Assembly (NCBI GenBank): GCA_910577805.1
Contig: CAJTOE010000143.1
Span: 1 to 6,112 of the forward strand
Direction: 5' to 3'
DNA length: 6,112 nucleotides
Source: an uncultured Oscillospiraceae bacterium
GTDB lineage: Bacteria > Bacillota > Clostridia > Oscillospirales > Oscillospiraceae
The stretch's first letter is position 1. Each line of letters opens with the position of its first letter. Under the pieces are notes generated by a model, which searched no databases, was not told the origin of the DNA, and worked only from the letters and a program-made list of their open reading frames with translations. Below, in pieces: positions 1 to 4,844 of this stretch. Both the position numbers and the translations under genes were made by a program.

Positions 1-632
1 CCGCCCAGGGCATAGGCGCAGAAGCTGTTGCTGGCCTCGGCCAGCAGCTTGTTGGGGGCGGGCCGGCGTCCGGCGCCTGTGAAGCCGCTCTTGGCGTCCA
101 CAATGATGGTGTTCTCCACCACCATGTTCTCTTTCAGGATAGGCATGAGGCCCAGGGTAGAAGCGGTGGGATAGCAGCCGGGGTTGGAGATCAGGCTCTT
201 GCCCTTGGCCAGGTCGCGCATGACCTCCGGGATGCAGTAGACGGCGTCCTTGGTCATCTGATGGTCGGGATGCTCCAGGTGATACCACTTCTCCCAGACC
301 TTGGCATCCCGGAAGCGGATGTCGGCGCCGAAGTCGATAAACTTCTTGCCGCCGGCCAGGACCTTAGCGGCCAGGGCGGGGACGGTGCCCGCGTCGATGG
401 CGGTGAACACCACGTCGCTCTCCTTGATGATGGTATCAATGGAAGCGTCGTCCATGGGAAGGATCTCCTGGTCATAGAAGCCCACCAGGGCGGGATGCTC
501 GTCCTGAATCTTGCGCCCGGCGGCGAAGGAGTCGGCCACGTAGGCGATCTTGGCCTCCGGGTGATGGATCATCAGACGCAGCAATTCGCCGCAGGCATAG
601 CTGGCTGCACCGCAAACGGAAAAACGAATCAT
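1..632 (-). CDS. argC: N-acetyl-gamma-glutamyl-phosphate reductase, partial (C-terminus beyond left edge)
   Basis: ArgC makes N-acetylglutamate semialdehyde by NADPH-dependent reduction of N-acetylglutamyl-5-phosphate, the third step of cytoplasmic arginine/ornithine synthesis. The first 210 residues are present; the family is usually 310-350, so the C-terminal third is missing. Visible landmarks are an N-terminal Rossmann strand and loop (GAASYACGELLRL, residues 8-20), a FIDFGADIRFRD block near 98-109 matching the family's sDFR region, the catalytic motif NPGCYPT with the nucleophilic Cys at 153, and DAKSGFTGAGR at 179-189. The ATG at 632 is preceded by AGGAGGT (641-647) eight bases away, so the start is firm. 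Oddity: the nucleotide loop, normally G-x-x-G-x-x-G, reads G-A-A-S-Y-A-C, with Ser11 and Cys14 in place of two glycines. It has its own promoter, so it is probably the first gene of an arginine operon continuing leftward (inference). Confidence 0.93.
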   Translation of the reverse strand, partial: MIRFSVCGAASYACGELLRLMIHHPEAKIAYVADSFAAGRKIQDEHPALVGFYDQEILPMDDASIDTIIKESDVVFTAIDAGTVPALAAKVLAGGKKFIDFGADIRFRDAKVWEKWYHLEHPDHQMTKDAVYCIPEVMRDLAKGKSLISNPGCYPTASTLGLMPILKENMVVENTIIVDAKSGFTGAGRRPAPNKLLAEASNSFCAYALG

Positions 633-640
633 TGTACTCT

Positions 641-647
641 ACCTCCT
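641..647 (-). promoter_or_regulatory. Shine-Dalgarno of argC
   Basis: AGGAGGT on the minus strand lies eight bases before ATG 632. It is a near-perfect anti-16S match and fixes the argC start. Confidence 0.85.
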
Positions 648-675
648 GAAAAAAATGAAAGTTGTAAAGGTTTGT

Positions 676-705
676 ATCCTCACAGTGTCTGCAAACACTG
701 TGGAT
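676..705 (-). other. Hairpin in the argC leader
   Basis: A perfect 8-bp inverted repeat (CACAGTGT at 681-688 with ACACTGTG at 695-702, 6-base loop) extends by three more pairs (676-678 with 703-705) across a 2-base bulge. It sits between the predicted argC promoter and start codon. No U tract follows it directly, so it is not a normal terminator. The leader lacks the T-box hallmark GGGTGGTACCGCG. It could be an RNA stability or attenuation element; the function is unknown. Confidence 0.55.
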
Positions 706-759
706 GCCGCAGAGTTTTAGAAATGGGGAAAGTGCCTAAAAAGCGCCCCCAGTTTTCAC

Positions 760-781
760 TGTTTATTATACACTATAAACA
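760..781. promoter_or_regulatory. Candidate operator over the argC -10
   Basis: TGTTTAT (760-766) and ATAAACA (775-781) form a perfect 7-bp dyad with an 8-base centre that covers the -10 box, so a bound protein would block polymerase. ArgR would be the natural candidate for argC, but the half-site departs from the usual TGAAT/ATTCA ARG box. The protein that binds here is therefore not assigned. Confidence 0.45.
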
Positions 782-793
782 TCCAGAACACAA
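765..793 (-). promoter_or_regulatory. Promoter of argC
   Basis: On the minus strand TTGTGT (788-793) is followed after exactly 17 bases by a perfect TATAAT (765-770). This is a sigma-A-type promoter giving a leader of about 125 bases before argC. The -10 lies inside a perfect 7-bp inverted repeat, listed separately. Confidence 0.75.
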
Positions 794-862
794 CTAAATG
801 TTGTGCATCTTATACATACGCTTTCGGAATGTGCCAAGGTGCCCAAACCGCCCCCCAAAGGC

Positions 863-1738
863 CTACGGGCTGTCCGCCGCCCAGTCCAGCACGTGGGAGA
901 TGAAGCGCTGGGTGGCCGGGGAGACGGGGGAGTCCTTTTTCACGGCGATGCCGATGTTGCGGTACAGGGGGGTGTCGAACTCCTTGCCCACCACCCGGAA
1001 GCGGTCGTTGTCCACGGAGAGTTCGTGGAGGATGGACACCCCCAGCCCGCATTCCACCATGGACAGGATGGTGTAGCTGTCGATGACCTGGTAACTAATC
1101 TTGGGCCGCTTGGACAGGGAATCCAGGATTTTGCTGATCTCGTAATCCTTGTCCTCCTCCAGCTTGATGAACGGCTCCTCGGCCAGCTGCTCCAGGGGGA
1201 ACCGGGGCAGAGCGGCCAGGGGATGGTCCACCGGGAGGACGGCCAGCAGCCGGTCCTGCTTCAAAAAAGTGGTGGAAAGTGCGTCAGAGGACGGCATTGA
1301 GACAAAACTACAGTCCACCTCGCCCCGGCGCAGCCACTCCTCCAGGTCGTTGTACTCCCCGATGCGCAGGTAGAAATTGATGTTGGGGTAGACCTCCCGG
1401 AAGGACTTCATGATCTGGGGGAGCCAGCGCATGGACACGCTGGACACGGTGCCCACCCGGATCAGGCCGTAGCCCACATGATGAATCTCTTCAATGCGCT
1501 GCTCCAGCTTTTTGTGTTCGTTGCAGATGGACTGGAGCAGGGGCAGCAGCACGAAGCCCTCGGAGCTGACGGAGATACCCGCCCGGCTGCGCTGAAGCAG
1601 CTTGATGCCCCATTCCCGTTCCAGGTCGGCAATCATGCGGCTGACGGCGGACTGGGTGTAGCCCAGCTGCTCCGCTGCGGCGGTGATGCTGCCGGTCTCG
1701 ATGGTCTTTAAAACAGCGTTATATTTTGGAATACTCAA
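863..1738 (-). CDS. LysR-family transcriptional regulator
   Basis: A DNA-binding regulator of 291 residues, the normal LysR length, counted from a TTG start. The N-terminal winged helix-turn-helix covers about residues 4-60 (core GSITAAAEQLGYTQSAVSRM, 16-35, then the wing RSRAGISVSSEGF). A linker helix follows at about 62-88, then a periplasmic-binding-protein-like effector domain from about 90 (LIRVGTVSSVSMRWLP) to 288. I chose TTG 1738 because GAGGGGG lies five bases upstream, the HTH begins at the right distance, and the upstream in-frame ATG at 1873 lies before the promoter. Codons upstream of 1738 give a sequence with no LysR similarity. The gene lies between nhaC and argC in the same orientation, not divergent from a target, so its regulon cannot be read from synteny. 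An inverted repeat over its -10 suggests autoregulation. No clear terminator follows the stop. Confidence 0.92.
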   Translation of the reverse strand: MSIPKYNAVLKTIETGSITAAAEQLGYTQSAVSRMIADLEREWGIKLLQRSRAGISVSSEGFVLLPLLQSICNEHKKLEQRIEEIHHVGYGLIRVGTVSSVSMRWLPQIMKSFREVYPNINFYLRIGEYNDLEEWLRRGEVDCSFVSMPSSDALSTTFLKQDRLLAVLPVDHPLAALPRFPLEQLAEEPFIKLEEDKDYEISKILDSLSKRPKISYQVIDSYTILSMVECGLGVSILHELSVDNDRFRVVGKEFDTPLYRNIGIAVKKDSPVSPATQRFISHVLDWAADSP

Positions 1739-1743
1739 ATCGT

Positions 1744-1750
1744 CCCCCTC
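1744..1750 (-). promoter_or_regulatory. Shine-Dalgarno deciding the TTG start of the LysR gene
   Basis: GAGGGGG on the minus strand is five bases before TTG 1738. This site, together with the promoter at 1809-1837, supports the 291-residue product over the 336-residue alternative starting at 1873. Confidence 0.75.
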
Positions 1751-1786
1751 ATTCCCAAAGCGAATGTTTTTCTGGCAAAGCAGTTC

Positions 1787-1820
1787 GTTTTGTAATGCTG
1801 TTGTCTTGATTATACAAAAC
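1787..1820. promoter_or_regulatory. Inverted repeat over the LysR-gene -10 (candidate autoregulatory operator)
   Basis: GTTTTGTA (1787-1794) and TACAAAAC (1813-1820) form a perfect 8-bp dyad with an 18-base centre. The right arm overlaps the -10 box, and the left arm lies just past the expected transcription start. LysR proteins commonly repress their own genes from such dyads, but the inner bases do not give a textbook T-N11-A box. Confidence 0.45.
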
Positions 1821-1837
1821 CAGCTAGGAAAAATCAA
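1809..1837 (-). promoter_or_regulatory. Promoter of the LysR-family gene
   Basis: TTGATT (1832-1837) and a perfect TATAAT (1809-1814) on the minus strand are separated by 17 bases. The expected leader is about 64 bases. The rest of the 303-base spacer (1739-2041) holds the nhaC terminator at 1990-2023. About 150 AT-rich bases between them (1838-1989) contain nothing I can name. Confidence 0.8.
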
Positions 1838-1989
1838 CAGAATGTTTTTGGAATTGCAAATTGTTTTTGACATATCTGCGAGCCAAGAAACCGGGGGATT
1901 TACGGGCCGGCACCGGGCGTATTCTACAAAAGAGACAGATTCAACTGGAAATCCAGCCGTTCAGGCCGGGCGAATTTTGTGCAGGATAG

Positions 1990-2023
1990 AAAAAACCTCC
2001 CCGGCAGACCGGAGAGGTTTTTT
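1990..2023 (-). terminator. Intrinsic terminator of the nhaC-type gene
   Basis: A 9-bp GC-rich stem with one G-U pair (1996-2004 with 2009-2017) and a four-base loop is flanked by A6 (1990-1995) and T6 (2018-2023), so it carries a U tract on either strand. It starts 19 bases after the nhaC stop and ends that unit before the regulator. Confidence 0.9.
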
Positions 2024-2041
2024 CCAAAAAGACGGAACAGC

Positions 2042-3469
2042 TTACACGCTGGCTTTTTTCTTGCCGCGGGTGCCGTCGGCCTGCGCAATGGTCAGACCGG
2101 GGACCGCCAGGACAATGTTCATAATGGGCATCAGCCAGTTGAACACAGCCCAGGGACCGTACTGGGCCACACCGATACCCAGAGTCTCCTCGATGTACAC
2201 GCCGCAGGTGTTCCAGGGAATCAGGGCGGAGGTCACGGTGCCGGCGCCCTCCAGGGCGTTGGACAGGGTCTTGGGATGCAGGCCCATCTTTCTGTACTCC
2301 TCGGCGTACATACGGCCGGGGATCACGATGGAGATGTACTGCTCCGGCATGGTGGCGTTGGAGAGTACGCAGGTGACCTCGGTGAGGGCAACCAGGCTGG
2401 CGGGGCCTTTGACCAGCTTGAGCAGCTTGGATACGATGACCTCAAGCTGTCCGGTCGCTTCCATAATGCCGCCGAACATCATAGCCAGGATGGTCAGGGA
2501 GACGGAGAACATCATGCCCATCAGGCCGCCGGCCTCCAGCAGGTCGTCCACGGCCTCCACGCCTGTCTCCGGCACAAAGCCGTACATACCGGTGTCCAGC
2601 AAAGTACCCAAGGTACACTCAGGCTGAACAATCAGGCCCAGAATCGCGCCGGAGAGGATGCCCAGAGCAATACCGGGGATGGCGGGGACCTTCAGTGCAA
2701 CTGCCACGATGACGACCACGGGGGGCAGCAGCAGAATGGGGCTGATCGTAAACCGGCCCTGCAAAGCGCCGCAGATCTCTTCCACCGCGCTCAGGTCCGC
2801 CGCGCCGCTGGTGTGCTGCAGGAAGCCCAGAACGCCGAAGAAAATCAGGCAGATCGCGTAGGTAACGCCGGTGGGCAGGAGCATGAACTTCACATGGGTC
2901 ATAACGTCCGTACCGGCCATGGCGGGGGCCAGGTTGGTGGTGTCGGACAGGGGGGACATCTTGTCGCCGAAGTACGCGCCGGACAGCACCGCACCGGCGG
3001 TCATACCGGGGGCCATGCCCAGGCCGAAGCCGATGCCCATCAGGGCCAGACCCATGGTGCCCATGGTGCCCCAGGAGCTGCCGGTGGCCAGGGAGGTGAT
3101 GGAGCAGATCAGCACGCAGGCGATGAAGAAGATACCCGGCGACAGAATCTGCAAGCCGTAGTAGATCATGCTGGGCACTACGCCAGCGTCGATCCACATA
3201 CCGACCAGGATGCCGATGATAATCAGAATGATGACGGACTGAAGGGCGCGGGTGATACCCTCCATCATAAACTTTTCAATGTTTTCCCATTCATAGCCCA
3301 GCCACAGCGCCATCAAAGCCGCGCCGACCACGCCGATGAACATCGGGATATGGGGGTCTACTCCAAAAACGATAATACCAACGGCCATAATGGCAATCAG
3401 GAACAGCAGGCTTAACATAGCCTCAAATAGATTTGCTTTGCGCGTGGTTTTCTTGGCTTTCTCTTCCAT
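2042..3469 (-). CDS. NhaC-family Na+/H+ antiporter
   Basis: An integral membrane secondary transporter of 475 residues, the usual NhaC length, with about 11-12 hydrophobic segments starting near residue 16. Recognisable family blocks are SLATGSSWGTMGTMGLALMG (126-145), GAYFGDKMSPLSDTTNLAP (164-182), the segment around NATMPEQYISIVIPGRMY (371-388), and LSNALEGAGTVTSALIPWN (402-420). NhaC proteins export Na+ in exchange for protons. The family also includes the Bacillus malate-2H+/lactate-Na+ antiporter MleN, so the co-substrate is open. ATG 3469 has a possible Shine-Dalgarno AGAGAGG (3481-3487) at a rather long 11-base spacing. The N-terminus (MEEKAKKTTRK) and C-terminus (GKKKASV) are lysine-rich, as expected for cytosolic tails. 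The gene is monocistronic: it has its own promoter, a structured leader of about 130 bases, and a terminator. The neighbouring LysR regulator is a possible controller, not a proven one. Confidence 0.9.
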   Translation of the reverse strand: MEEKAKKTTRKANLFEAMLSLLFLIAIMAVGIIVFGVDPHIPMFIGVVGAALMALWLGYEWENIEKFMMEGITRALQSVIILIIIGILVGMWIDAGVVPSMIYYGLQILSPGIFFIACVLICSITSLATGSSWGTMGTMGLALMGIGFGLGMAPGMTAGAVLSGAYFGDKMSPLSDTTNLAPAMAGTDVMTHVKFMLLPTGVTYAICLIFFGVLGFLQHTSGAADLSAVEEICGALQGRFTISPILLLPPVVVIVAVALKVPAIPGIALGILSGAILGLIVQPECTLGTLLDTGMYGFVPETGVEAVDDLLEAGGLMGMMFSVSLTILAMMFGGIMEATGQLEVIVSKLLKLVKGPASLVALTEVTCVLSNATMPEQYISIVIPGRMYAEEYRKMGLHPKTLSNALEGAGTVTSALIPWNTCGVYIEETLGIGVAQYGPWAVFNWLMPIMNIVLAVPGLTIAQADGTRGKKKASV

Positions 3470-3494
3470 GATGTAACCAACCTCTCTTCAAATT

Positions 3495-3597
3495 CGGGCT
3501 TGGCCCGTCGTGGGGTTAATAGGTACGGGAGATTGCCTCAGGCGTCCGGCTCACAGGGGGTTGCAGCCCGCCGGAGCGCAGGTTGCAGATAAAACCT
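3495..3597 (-). other. Structured 5' leader of the nhaC-type mRNA
   Basis: The transcript between the promoter and start codon can form, 5' to 3': a 5-bp hairpin (3593-3597 with 3580-3584); a 9-bp stem with one bulged base (3570-3579 with 3542-3550) that encloses a GGG/CCC inner hairpin (3567-3569 with 3558-3560); and near the Shine-Dalgarno two mutually exclusive pairings, CGGGC/GCCCG (3495-3507) or CCCGT/ACGGG (3504-3508 with 3525-3529), which share bases 3504-3507. This resembles a switchable leader. I could not match it to a riboswitch class I know. Na+ and Li+ riboswitches upstream of cation transporters are known, but I did not recognise either consensus. Confidence 0.45.
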
Positions 3598-3607
3598 TTA
3601 CGGTCTT

Positions 3608-3636
3608 ATCATACCACGCGGCGTGCATAGAGTCAA
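3608..3636 (-). promoter_or_regulatory. Promoter of the nhaC-type gene
   Basis: On the minus strand TTGACT (3631-3636) is followed after 17 bases by TATGAT (3608-3613), each one mismatch from consensus. The AT-rich stretch just upstream (about 3637-3665) resembles an UP element. The transcript would start near 3601, about 130 bases before the ATG. Confidence 0.82.
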
Positions 3637-3700
3637 CAAATATGAATAAATTTTAAATAAATGTAGAATTTTCACCGGTTATTTTGTGCAGTCTATCTAA

Positions 3701-3757
3701 ATTTTGCATTCGATTTCAGCATATTATGTATGAATTTTGCAAAGCGATATGCAAAAT
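3701..3757. repeat. Three copies of ATTTTGCA upstream of the nhaC-type promoter
   Basis: The octamer occurs at 3701-3708 and 3734-3741 on the plus strand (33 bases apart, about three helical turns) and inverted at 3750-3757. The last two form a perfect dyad with an 8-base centre. A related ATTTTGTGCA lies at 3681-3690. The cluster sits about 65-120 bases upstream of the -35 in the 409-base spacer (3470-3878), a position suited to an activator such as a LysR protein. The spacer contains no convincing gene. Besides these repeats it holds the nhaC promoter and leader and the terminator at 3831-3863. Confidence 0.5.
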
Positions 3758-3830
3758 GTTTTTCGGCAGATTTCCCAAAAAAACCGGATACTTCCAGGAG
3801 CTGGACCCCCTGCGCCCTGGGGATTTCTGC

Positions 3831-3863
3831 AAAAAAACAGCCCGCCTGCTTGCAGGCGGGCTG
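3831..3863 (-). terminator. Intrinsic terminator of the TVP38-family gene
   Basis: A perfect inverted repeat CAGCCCGCCTGC (3838-3849) with GCAGGCGGGCTG (3852-3863) folds as a stem of about 11 bp with a tight loop. On the minus strand it is followed by seven U residues (3837-3831). It lies 15 bases past the stop of the upstream gene and isolates it from nhaC. Confidence 0.95.
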
Positions 3864-3878
3864 CGTTCGGATTCCCAA

Positions 3879-4556
3879 TTATCCCTTCAATTTCCGGAGC
3901 AGCGCCTCCTCCAGCTTATCGCCGTACTTCAGGCCGAACCCGAAGAAGGCCAGCCCCGCCGCGCCCAGCAGAGCCATTCCCCACCAGGGCAGCGCCAGGG
4001 TGGAGCCTCCCACCGCGCAGGCCACCAGCAATCCCCAGGGCCGGGCGATCAGCGCAATGACGAAGAAGCGCAGGGGGCGGATGGGCGTAAGCCCCGCCAG
4101 GATGCACAGCAGGTCGTCCGGGAAGAAGGGCAGCAGCAGGGCCAGGAACAAAAACACGCTGGTCTTGCGGTTCAGCAGGTCCAGATACTTGTCCGAAAGC
4201 TTCTGGCTGACGAATTTTTCCGCAAAGCCGCGCCCCATGGTCCGGGCCAGGAAAAACACCAGCATGGAGCCTAAAAGCACCGCCGCCGCCGTCAGGAAGA
4301 ACGCGGTCCAGGTGCCGAACAGCAGGCCTCCGGCCATGGCGCTGATGTTGCTGGGGATGGGGGCCAGCACCACGGACAAAAACTGGAACAGGAAAAAGAC
4401 CAGATGGGAGTAGGGCGCAAAGCTCAGGATGTAGTCCTGAAGGGCTTCTACGGACCCCATTGCGGAGAAAAAGCCTGTCTTCCACAAAAACAGCCCGCCG
4501 CCGGTACACAAAAGGACCGCCGGCAGCAGGGCAAACAGGGCAGTATTTCGCTTCAT
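3879..4556 (-). CDS. TVP38/TMEM64-family membrane protein (VTT/SNARE-associated domain)
   Basis: A polytopic membrane protein of 225 residues, typical for bacterial TVP38/TMEM64 proteins, which are related to DedA and eukaryotic VMP1/TMEM41B. The order is: N-terminal membrane segment (about 6-26); an amphipathic stretch with FSAMGSVEALQDYILSF (30-46); the core block AGGLLFGTWTAFFLTAAAVL then FFLARTMGRGF (75-111); a charged loop SQKLSDKYLDLLNRK (117-131); a second core block LLPFFPDDLLCILAGLTPI (141-159) with the proline-containing re-entrant pattern of the family; then two more hydrophobic segments and a basic C-terminus. Relatives are linked to lipid or undecaprenyl-phosphate translocation across the membrane; the substrate of this one is unknown. 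ATG 4556 has GAGGTG (4568-4573) eleven bases upstream. The gene is divergent from the exported-protein gene and ends in a strong terminator. Confidence 0.88.
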   Translation of the reverse strand: MKRNTALFALLPAVLLCTGGGLFLWKTGFFSAMGSVEALQDYILSFAPYSHLVFFLFQFLSVVLAPIPSNISAMAGGLLFGTWTAFFLTAAAVLLGSMLVFFLARTMGRGFAEKFVSQKLSDKYLDLLNRKTSVFLFLALLLPFFPDDLLCILAGLTPIRPLRFFVIALIARPWGLLVACAVGGSTLALPWWGMALLGAAGLAFFGFGLKYGDKLEEALLRKLKG

Positions 4557-4594
4557 GCTGGTTGGTACACCTCAAATTCTCTAAATATCTTGTG

Positions 4595-4623
4595 GTATTA
4601 CAATAGCAGAGAGTTTTTAAGAA
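4595..4623 (-). promoter_or_regulatory. Weak candidate promoter of the TVP38-family gene
   Basis: TTCTTA (4618-4623) and TAATAC (4595-4600) on the minus strand are 17 bases apart but match consensus poorly. I see nothing better between here and the divergent promoter. The -35 would lie inside the left arm of the inverted repeat at 4614-4656. Confidence 0.25.
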
Positions 4624-4656
4624 TTTTTGGCAAAAGTCTAAAAATTGTCTTAAAAA
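4614..4656. repeat. AT-rich inverted repeat with an internal 11-base direct repeat
   Basis: The left arm (4614-4628, 15 bases) and right arm (4640-4656, 17 bases) are complementary throughout except for two extra bases in the right arm, with an 11-base centre. Within it, GTCT followed by an A-rich run occurs at 4636 and again at 4647, exactly 11 bases apart, the spacing at which OmpR/PhoB-type response regulators often bind. The element overlaps the only candidate promoter for the TVP38 gene, so an operator is plausible. Confidence 0.45.
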
Positions 4657-4695
4657 TGCTGTGAGGGGGAAGGTGTTGGAGGGAAGCAAAAGCCG

Positions 4696-4764
4696 GTGGA
4701 ACATGACCCGCCCAGGGGGTCGGGTCCCACAGTTCACTCCTCCGTTAAGGGGAATTGAACTTAA
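4696..4764. repeat. Two adjacent stem-loops in the divergent spacer
   Basis: First element: GTGG (4696-4699) with CCAC (4727-4730), then GACCCG (4705-4710) with CGGGTC (4721-4726), then CCC with GGG (4711-4713, 4717-4719), with one bulged T. Second element: AGTTCA (4731-4736) with TGAACT (4756-4761), and CTCC with GGGG inside; alternatively TTAAG with CTTAA (4745-4749, 4760-4764). No U tract follows on either strand, so this is not a terminator. It may be a repeated intergenic element or a small structured RNA; there is no direct evidence of transcription. Confidence 0.4.
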
Positions 4765-4779
4765 AATCCGCAAATCCGC
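4764..4779 (+). repeat. Perfect 8-base tandem repeat just upstream of a -35 box
   Basis: AAATCCGC occurs twice without a gap, five bases before the -35 of the plus-strand promoter. It could be a regulator half-site pair or slippage. Confidence 0.6.
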
Positions 4780-4784
4780 CAACC

Positions 4785-4813
4785 TTGCCCTTCCCACAAA
4801 ACTATGCTATAAT
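4785..4813 (+). promoter_or_regulatory. Promoter of the exported stalk/NodB-like gene
   Basis: TTGCCC (4785-4790), a 17-base spacer and a perfect TATAAT (4808-4813) preceded by TGC, giving an extended -10. The predicted start near 4820 leaves a short leader of about 25 bases. Confidence 0.85.
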
Positions 4814-4832
4814 TTGACCAGGAACCAAGAAA

Positions 4833-4837
4833 GGGGG
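4833..4837 (+). promoter_or_regulatory. Shine-Dalgarno deciding a TTG start
   Basis: A GGGGG core, in the context AAGGGGG, lies seven bases before TTG 4845. The TTG opens directly into a signal peptide, and no in-frame ATG offers a better start. Confidence 0.7.
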
Positions 4838-4844
4838 AATCCTT

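Noticed and set aside
261..797. 178-codon plus-strand frame opposite argC
   Set aside because: It has no recognisable family and is fully explained as the shadow of ArgC. It also runs through the argC promoter and leader.
641..800. T-box or arginine attenuator upstream of argC
   Set aside because: The T-box sequence and a terminator hairpin with a U tract are absent; only one isolated hairpin is seen.
833..862. Terminator for the LysR gene
   Set aside because: The G-rich stretch after the stop does not form a convincing stem followed by a U tract, so none is called.
1739..1873. N-terminal extension of the LysR protein to the ATG at 1873
   Set aside because: It would place the start codon upstream of a strong TTGATT-17-TATAAT promoter and add 45 residues unlike any LysR N-terminus. 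TTG 1738 has a good Shine-Dalgarno.
1979..3415. 478-codon open frame on the plus strand opposite the nhaC-type gene
   Set aside because: Its product is a His/Gln/Gly/Ala/Asp-rich mix typical of the antisense of a GC-rich membrane protein gene, with no domain. The minus frame has clear NhaC motifs, a promoter and a terminator.
4731..4764. tRNA T-arm-like GTTCAATTCC on the minus strand
   Set aside because: No acceptor, D or anticodon arm can be built around it, and there is no CCA end. It is part of the stem-loop element.
3916..4797. 293-codon minus-strand frame overlapping the TVP38-family gene
   Set aside because: It is an out-of-frame, Arg/Pro/Gly-rich translation of the same DNA. The real frame has membrane segments and VTT motifs.
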